Of a DNA stretch of 64,000 bases, positions 59,153 through 64,000 are shown piece by piece. The DNA lies in the NCBI RefSeq assembly GCF_003667825.1, contig NZ_CP033043.1, positions 4,268,501 through 4,332,500 on the forward strand, given 5' to 3'. How positions within the stretch are numbered: the stretch's first letter is position 1; each line of letters starts with the position of its first letter. Origin of the DNA: Metabacillus litoralis (lineage in GTDB: Bacteria > Bacillota > Bacilli > Bacillales > Bacillaceae). The position numbers and the translations under genes were made by a program. The notes under the pieces are model-generated. The model was not told the DNA's origin. It made no database searches and saw only the letters and a list, made by a program, of their open reading frames with translations.

Positions 59153-60214
59153 ATGCTAAGAGAAGATGCAATAAAAACAGCAATAGGAAAACTAGAAGAT
59201 CCTTTCTTACATATATCATTAGAAGAATTAAATGCTATTGAGGAAATAAACATAAAGCAGGAAAAGCAACATGTTAGCCTGAGAATAGGTATTTCAAAAC
59301 TAAACACAGCAGAGCAGCTTCAATTACAACAAAAGGTTGTTGCGATAGTAAAAGAGCTAGGAGCAGAATCTGTTGGACTTCGTTTTCATGAACTTTCTCA
59401 AGAAACGATAGCTGCTTATCAAGATACTGTTGGAAATCAGTCAGATTCTTTATTATCCCCTGGAAATAAAACAACATTTCTTGCAATCGCCAGTGGTAAA
59501 GGTGGAGTAGGTAAATCAACAGTTTCGGTAAATCTTGCTGTGTCTCTAGCACGTCTAGGGAAAAAAGTAGGGTTAATAGATGCAGATATATATGGATTTA
59601 GTGTACCTGATATGATGGGAATAACAAAGAGACCTGCTGTTAAAGGTGAAAAAATTATTCCGGTTGAGAGATTTGGAGTCAAGGTGATCTCAATGGGATT
59701 TTTTGTTGAAGATAACGCACCTGTTATTTGGAGAGGCCCGATGCTTGGGAAAATGTTAAATAACTTCTTTAATGAAGTTGAATGGGGAGATTTAGATTTT
59801 CTTTTATTAGATTTGCCTCCAGGAACAGGTGATGTGGCATTAGATGTTCATTCAATGCTTCCTTCATGTAAAGAAATCATTGTGTCAACGCCTCATCCTA
59901 CAGCGGCATTTGTAGCAGCTAGAGCGGGAGCCATGGCATTACAAACTGATCATGAAGTAATTGGTGTTGTAGAAAATATGGCTTATTTTGAAAGTGCCAA
60001 AACAGGCGAGAAAGAATATGTATTTGGCCGTGGCGGCGGTGAGAAATTAGCTGAAGAGTTAAGAGTACCGTTATTAGGAAAAATTCCTTTACAACAACCA
60101 GACTGGAATGACGATGATTTTGCACCATCTGTGTATGCTGCAGACCATCCAATAGGAAAAATATATGATTCAATAGGACAACAAGTGACTAAATTAATTC
60201 CAGTGAAAGCATAA
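59153..60214 (+). CDS. salA: SalA, Mrp/NBP35-family P-loop ATPase
   Basis: A 353-residue protein with an N-terminal DUF59 (MIP18-like) domain (about 5-85) and a Mrp ATPase domain with deviant Walker A SGKGGVGKST (about 114-123). The family assembles or carries iron-sulfur clusters; in B. subtilis SalA also represses scoC and so raises protease production. The CxxC iron-sulfur motif of many Mrp proteins is not evident, which fits the Bacillus SalA type. It converges on gerD at a shared terminator. Confidence 0.95.
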   Translation: MLREDAIKTAIGKLEDPFLHISLEELNAIEEINIKQEKQHVSLRIGISKLNTAEQLQLQQKVVAIVKELGAESVGLRFHELSQETIAAYQDTVGNQSDSLLSPGNKTTFLAIASGKGGVGKSTVSVNLAVSLARLGKKVGLIDADIYGFSVPDMMGITKRPAVKGEKIIPVERFGVKVISMGFFVEDNAPVIWRGPMLGKMLNNFFNEVEWGDLDFLLLDLPPGTGDVALDVHSMLPSCKEIIVSTPHPTAAFVAARAGAMALQTDHEVIGVVENMAYFESAKTGEKEYVFGRGGGEKLAEELRVPLLGKIPLQQPDWNDDDFAPSVYAADHPIGKIYDSIGQQVTKLIPVKA

Positions 60215-60240
60215 AAAAGCGCTATATTAGCGCTTTTTTT
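60213..60240. terminator. Bidirectional terminator between salA and gerD
   Basis: AAAAAAGCGCT and AGCGCTTTTTT pair perfectly around ATATT. T runs on both strands suit termination from either side. Confidence 0.9.
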
Positions 60241-60244
60241 ATTG

Positions 60245-60880
60245 TTAACTACCTCCACCGCCACCTTCTTCTCCACTTCCACCACTTTGTTCGCCGCCAC
60301 CACCTTGCTCAGCTTCTTGACCACCACCACTTTGTTGGCCAGCCTCCTCAGCAGCTTTTAACAGAGTTTCTTGAATTTGCGCTTTATATAGTGGGCTAGA
60401 AAGGGTTTCAGTTATTACTTCTTGAAGATGCTTTCTAAATTCTTGACTTTTAACTGCGGTAAGGAAATTCTTTTCCATTTCTGGATCTTTAAAAACATCG
60501 ATAAGTAATTTCTGATAGTCAGGGTCTTTCATTAGCTCTTTAATAACCTTCTCATGTTCATCCTTAATACTTGTTGCAAAGCTTTCAACAAATTTTGGAT
60601 CCTCAAATACCTTTTGCCAAAATTTAGTTCCTTCTTTAGAGGTTAAAGTTGTTTTAATTGTTTCTTTCACAATGCTTTGGTCCATGATTAGAACCTGTTT
60701 CATTTCTTCATCTTTCATGACTTCCTGTAATGCCTTTTTCCCATCGTCTGTTTTTAATATATCAACAACCATCTTTTTAGTTTCCTCATAGTCCATTTGT
60801 GTGCCTGATTCTTCTCTCGGGGCACACCCAGACATAAAGATAAAAACAGCTAAAGTCATGAGGAGCGAGTATCTCTTCAT
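60245..60880 (-). CDS. gerD: GerD, spore germination lipoprotein
   Basis: A 211-residue inner-spore-membrane lipoprotein needed to cluster nutrient germinant receptors. The N-terminal signal (MKRYSLLMTLAVFIFMSGC) ends in a lipobox with C19. The middle (about 30-170) is helical and highly charged, matching the trimer-forming core of GerD. The last 30 residues are almost only G, S, E and Q. The start is well placed behind AGAAAGGAGCTTGGATTACC on the minus strand. In B. subtilis it is transcribed by SigG in the forespore. Confidence 0.95.
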   Translation of the reverse strand: MKRYSLLMTLAVFIFMSGCAPREESGTQMDYEETKKMVVDILKTDDGKKALQEVMKDEEMKQVLIMDQSIVKETIKTTLTSKEGTKFWQKVFEDPKFVESFATSIKDEHEKVIKELMKDPDYQKLLIDVFKDPEMEKNFLTAVKSQEFRKHLQEVITETLSSPLYKAQIQETLLKAAEEAGQQSGGGQEAEQGGGGEQSGGSGEEGGGGGS

Positions 60881-61026
60881 GGTAATCCAAGCTCCTTTCT
60901 ATTTGCGTGATACTATATATATTTTGATTTAGATTAGAGAATTTATACGAGGAAAATCGTTACGTATGGCTTTTTTAATGAAGGATTGGTAAAATCATAA
61001 GGAGTAATATGATGGAGGATATATAA

Positions 61027-61626
61027 GTGAAAAGTAGAAATTGGGTTCGATTATTTTTAAGTACTTTGCTAGTTGGTGGAGTAGCTACAAGTGTTATTGG
61101 GTTTCTCCTGAAATGGGAAGAATATAAAGAATTATTTATTACTTTTGATGTACTTGAGATTTTATCTGTTTTATTCTGGTTATTCGGAGTAGGTTTAATT
61201 TTTAGCGTGATATCTCAAATGGGTTTTTTCGCTTATTTAACCATACATAGGTTCGGGTTAGGAATATTTAGATCAACTTCCTTATGGAATATTGCTCAGC
61301 TTATTTTAGTTATTTTTGTTTTATTTGACTTAGTTTACTTCCGATATCAGTTATTCAGTAAAGAGAATGAAGCGTTAACATCTTACATCTTAATAGCAGG
61401 TTATGTATTTATTGTTGGACTTTTAGTTGCTTTCATGAAAAGAAAGGATACAAATAAAGAGGCATTTGTACCTGCTTTATTCTTTATGATTGTTGTAACT
61501 GTTATTGAATGGTTTCCAGCATTACGCGTTAACGAAGAGGACTGGCTATTACTCATGCTTATTCCTATTCAGATCTGTAATGCCTACCAATTATTAATGC
61601 TTCCTAAATTTCTTCAGCAAAAATGA
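61027..61626 (+). CDS. kbaA: KbaA, KinB-pathway activation protein
   Basis: A 199-residue membrane protein with about six predicted spans. In B. subtilis KbaA is needed for KinB to feed phosphate into the Spo0 phosphorelay at the start of sporulation. Its position between gerD and pdaB and its length match. Translation starts at GTG 61027 behind ATGGAGGATATATAA. The protein has no catalytic motif that I can recognise. Confidence 0.92.
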   Translation: MKSRNWVRLFLSTLLVGGVATSVIGFLLKWEEYKELFITFDVLEILSVLFWLFGVGLIFSVISQMGFFAYLTIHRFGLGIFRSTSLWNIAQLILVIFVLFDLVYFRYQLFSKENEALTSYILIAGYVFIVGLLVAFMKRKDTNKEAFVPALFFMIVVTVIEWFPALRVNEEDWLLLMLIPIQICNAYQLLMLPKFLQQK

Positions 61627-61660
61627 GCTAACTCCCAAGTGTAGGATCTACCTCTAAGGT

Positions 61661-61700
61661 AAAGGGATACAAATCATATGATTTGTATCCCTTTTATATT
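61661..61700. terminator. Terminator after kbaA, 34-bp perfect palindrome
   Basis: AAAGGGATACAAATCAT (61661-61677) is immediately followed by its exact reverse complement (61678-61694). The RNA would form a hairpin of about 15 bp closed by a tight loop, then TTATATTT. Confidence 0.8.
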
Positions 61701-61735
61701 TATAAGAGATTTTTTAAGGGATGATATTTAAATAT

Positions 61736-62072
61736 AAAGGAGATGAGGACCAAAAGTTGTATGGGGAATAAGAGAAATGGTCTTCATAAAGGAGATGAGG
61801 ACCAAAAGTTGTATGGGGAATAAGAGAAATGGTCTTCATAAAGGAGATGATGATCAAAAGTAGTATGAGGAACAAGAGAAATGGTCTTCATACAGGAGAT
61901 GAAGGCTAAAAGTGGTATGGGGAATAAGAGAAATGGTCTTCATAAAGGAGATGATGATCAAAAGTAGTATGAGGAACAAGAGAAATGGTCTTCATAGAGG
62001 AGATGAAGACCAAAGTCAGCATGAAGGCCAAGAGAAATGTTCCTCATAAAAGTATAAAGACCAATAATTTTT
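61736..62072 (+). repeat. 52-bp tandem repeat array B, six and a half copies
   Basis: GGAGATGA-type unit starts lie at 61739, 61791, 61843, 61895, 61947 and 61999, with a degenerate seventh at 62051; every interval is exactly 52 bp. Units one and two are nearly identical, and units three and five match closely, suggesting two sub-types that alternate or were copied as pairs. Each contains a hairpin, for example TGGTCTTCAT (61778-61787) with ATGAGGACCA (61795-61804). The core GAGAAATGGTCTTCATAAA is shared with array A at 37.2-37.6 kb. The array lies between kbaA and convergent pdaB. Confidence 0.92.
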
Positions 62073-62198
62073 AAAGACTACAACAGTGCCTTCATACTGA
62101 AGCGGATAGTCCCATTATACATAACTTTAAATAGAGTAATCGCACAACGCCTCTTCACATTGAAACTAAGAAGAAACGCAATATACTCTAAAAGAAAA

Positions 62199-62963
62199 CT
62201 ACTTAACTTCAGAAGACTTTGTTTGAGCATTAGCGATTAATTCGTCGACTGTAACATTTTGTAGTCCTTTACTTCTTATTTCCTTAATAATTGTGGGAAG
62301 AGCCTCATTTGTTTGTTTAGCGGAATCAGATGCATGCAATAGAACAATGTCTCCACCTTTTATAGAAGAAGTGGTATTCTCTACAATTGCTTCAACACCA
62401 GGGTTAGTCCAATCATCTGAATCGACACTATAATGCACTACTGTATACCCTTGCTGTGAAGCAATCTTAAGAACATCTTTATTAAAGCCTCCACTTGGTG
62501 GGCGGAGCAATTTAATATCCTTTACACCAAGTTTAGTAAATACCTCCTGAGCCATGGATAGGTCTTTTCGTACTTCGTTTGGCTCCAAATCTCGATAATC
62601 TTTGTAGTTATATCCCATGCTTCCGATCTGGTGCCCATCTTCTTTAATCCGTTTTACAACATCAGGATGCCTTTCAGCCCATGAAGCTGACAAAAAGAAT
62701 GTACTATTTTTTATGTTCTGCTTTTTTAATGTATCAAGAATACTCTCTGCTTTAACATCTCCCCAGCTTATATCAAAGGTTAAAGCAATTTCATTGTTTT
62801 TCGTTTCTCCTCGGTAAATTGCTTTTGGGCCATCTGATGTTGAGAAAACAGGATAGTTTAATACATTCTCAACATATAGAATTCCGGCAGTGAAAAATGC
62901 AGCTAACATAATTAAGGCCAACTGTTTAATTTTCTTAATATGAAATACGTGAAATTGATTCAT
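62199..62963 (-). CDS. pdaB: PdaB, polysaccharide deacetylase-family sporulation protein
   Basis: A 254-residue NodB-fold protein with an N-terminal membrane anchor (about 12-30), the same length as B. subtilis PdaB (YbaN), which is needed to keep spores stable late in sporulation. The first NodB motif reads [10 protein letters not shown], where active deacetylases have TFDDGP, and the second reads [11 protein letters not shown] without the usual HxxxH pair; PPSGGFNK replaces the RPPYG motif in part. So metal-dependent deacetylation is doubtful. ACTGAGGAGGACCGT (minus strand) precedes the ATG. Confidence 0.95.
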   Translation of the reverse strand: MNQFHVFHIKKIKQLALIMLAAFFTAGILYVENVLNYPVFSTSDGPKAIYRGETKNNEIALTFDISWGDVKAESILDTLKKQNIKNSTFFLSASWAERHPDVVKRIKEDGHQIGSMGYNYKDYRDLEPNEVRKDLSMAQEVFTKLGVKDIKLLRPPSGGFNKDVLKIASQQGYTVVHYSVDSDDWTNPGVEAIVENTTSSIKGGDIVLLHASDSAKQTNEALPTIIKEIRSKGLQNVTVDELIANAQTKSSEVK

Positions 62964-62997
62964 AACGGTCCTCCTCAGACAACATTCTCTTGAGACA

Positions 62998-63026
62998 AGT
63001 CTATGCTTGGACGCTTATTTACATGA
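62998..63026 (-). promoter_or_regulatory. SigE-like promoter of pdaB
   Basis: On the minus strand TCATGTA (63026-63020), a 14-bp spacer and CATAGACT (63005-62998) resemble the SigE consensus, with a weaker -35. The spacing equals that of the cwlD promoter. Confidence 0.55.
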
Positions 63027-63075
63027 TTAAAAATAAAATTATATAGAAAGAATGAGTAAGTAGGAGGAGAAAAGG

Positions 63076-63270
63076 ATGATCTACTACTTATTTCATGAGA
63101 AGGAAAGGAAAGAAATTGAGCAAATGTTAATAAGAGAGTTATCGGAATTAGATGAGCTTATATACATTAGAGCGTCACTTGGTGAAGGAAATAGTGTAAA
63201 AGAAAGAGCATTAAAAGAAAAAAGAGATATACTAGTAAATGTGATGTCTAAAATAACAAAAAAACTTTAA
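63076..63270 (+). CDS. Hypothetical 64-residue protein
   Basis: I do not recognise a family. The protein (MIYYLFHEKERKEIEQMLIR and on) is charged and predicted almost wholly helical, with a likely antiparallel pair of helices (about 8-33 and 40-63). It has no signal or membrane segment. A good ribosome site, AGGAGGAGAAAAGG, precedes the ATG, which supports real translation. It reads away from pdaB and ends just before the rRNA promoters, so it may be a short monocistron. Confidence 0.6.
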   Translation: MIYYLFHEKERKEIEQMLIRELSELDELIYIRASLGEGNSVKERALKEKRDILVNVMSKITKKL

Positions 63271-63278
63271 TGATTTTG

Positions 63279-63307
63279 TTGACCTTCTTTCAAAATGGTG
63301 ATATAGT
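63279..63307 (+). promoter_or_regulatory. rRNA operon promoter P1
   Basis: TTGACC (63279-63284), 17-bp spacer, TATAGT (63302-63307). A GTCGCTGCTGAGCGAC hairpin begins near 63315 in the leader. Confidence 0.8.
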
Positions 63308-63367
63308 ATAAAACGTCGCTGCTGAGCGACAGTGTTTATCTCTTGAAAAAACTTTTTAAAAAGATGG

Positions 63368-63397
63368 TTGACACTAACTTAGTTAAAATGTTATATT
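63368..63397 (+). promoter_or_regulatory. rRNA operon promoter P2
   Basis: TTGACA (63368-63373), 18-bp spacer, TATATT (63392-63397), 89 bp after P1. The leader then has the boxA-like TGATCTTTGAAAACTAAAC common before Bacillus 16S genes. Confidence 0.8.
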
Positions 63398-63530
63398 GAT
63401 AAAGTCGCTTCTGAGAGAACGACGTGAAATGATCTTTGAAAACTAAACAAAACCAAGCGTGCCAACGTTAATTTTTTATTAACAAAAACAATGTACTATA
63501 TAGTACAAACTTTATGAGCTACATCAACTC

Positions 63531-64000
<470 letters not shown>

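Overview
The window is a 64-kb stretch of a low-GC, spore-forming Bacillota chromosome, most likely Bacillaceae (Bacillus or a close relative). The evidence is near-complete synteny with the Bacillus subtilis ctsR-to-pdaB region, the protein lengths and sequences, the spore genes gerD, cwlD and pdaB, the sporulation regulators sigH and kbaA, and AT-rich promoters. No cell envelope, phage or defence island is present. Almost everything is core genome, and the less ordinary material lies between genes.

Layout. 1-2.3 kb: a minus-strand IS110-family transposase with a structured upstream segment, a chimeric 5S rRNA remnant with its terminator, and a 21-bp tandem repeat. 2.3-3.0 kb: an mgtC-like membrane protein gene. 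3.1-7.8 kb: the class III heat-shock operon ctsR-mcsA-mcsB-clpC behind a CtsR operator. 7.9-13.0 kb: radA, disA, the PIN-TRAM protein yacL, ispD and ispF. 13.2-19.0 kb: gltX, a cysteine T-box, cysE-cysS, mrnC, rlmB and rae1. 19.1-24.4 kb: sigH, rpmG, secE, nusG, rplK-rplA, the L10 leader with rplJ-rplL, and ybxB. 24.7-37.0 kb: rpoB, rpoC, an L7Ae-type gene, rpsL, rpsG, fusA and tuf. 37.1-38.1 kb: a gene-free kilobase with nine copies of a 52-bp repeat, then two S10 promoters. 38.2-53.2 kb: the S10-spc-alpha ribosomal superoperon with secY, adk, map, infA and rpoA, including a decayed KOW-protein gene between map and infA. 53.4-57.6 kb: the energy-coupling-factor transporter module ecfA1-ecfA2-ecfT, truA, and the L13 leader with rplM-rpsI. 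57.8-63.3 kb: ybaK, cwlD, salA, gerD (minus), kbaA, a second 52-bp repeat array, pdaB (minus) and a 64-residue hypothetical. From 63.3 kb: tandem rRNA promoters and the first 470 nt of 16S rRNA.

The genes supply the transcription and translation machinery: RNA polymerase, about 30 ribosomal proteins, elongation factors, NusG, SecE/SecY and tRNA synthetases. They are joined to protein and genome quality control (ClpC with its arginine kinase, RadA, DisA) and to entry into and exit from sporulation. Regulation visible in the DNA includes the CtsR box, a Cys T-box, L10 and L13 autoregulatory leaders, many consensus SigA promoters with 17-bp spacers, two SigE-like promoters and a dozen intrinsic terminators.

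The observations most worth following are the two distant arrays of one hairpin-forming 52-bp repeat, with a compensatory base-pair change between loci; the candidate bridge RNA next to the IS110 transposase; the in-frame 21-bp repeat; and the degraded gene before infA. All family names are judged by eye from sequence and recalled homologues; no database search was run.
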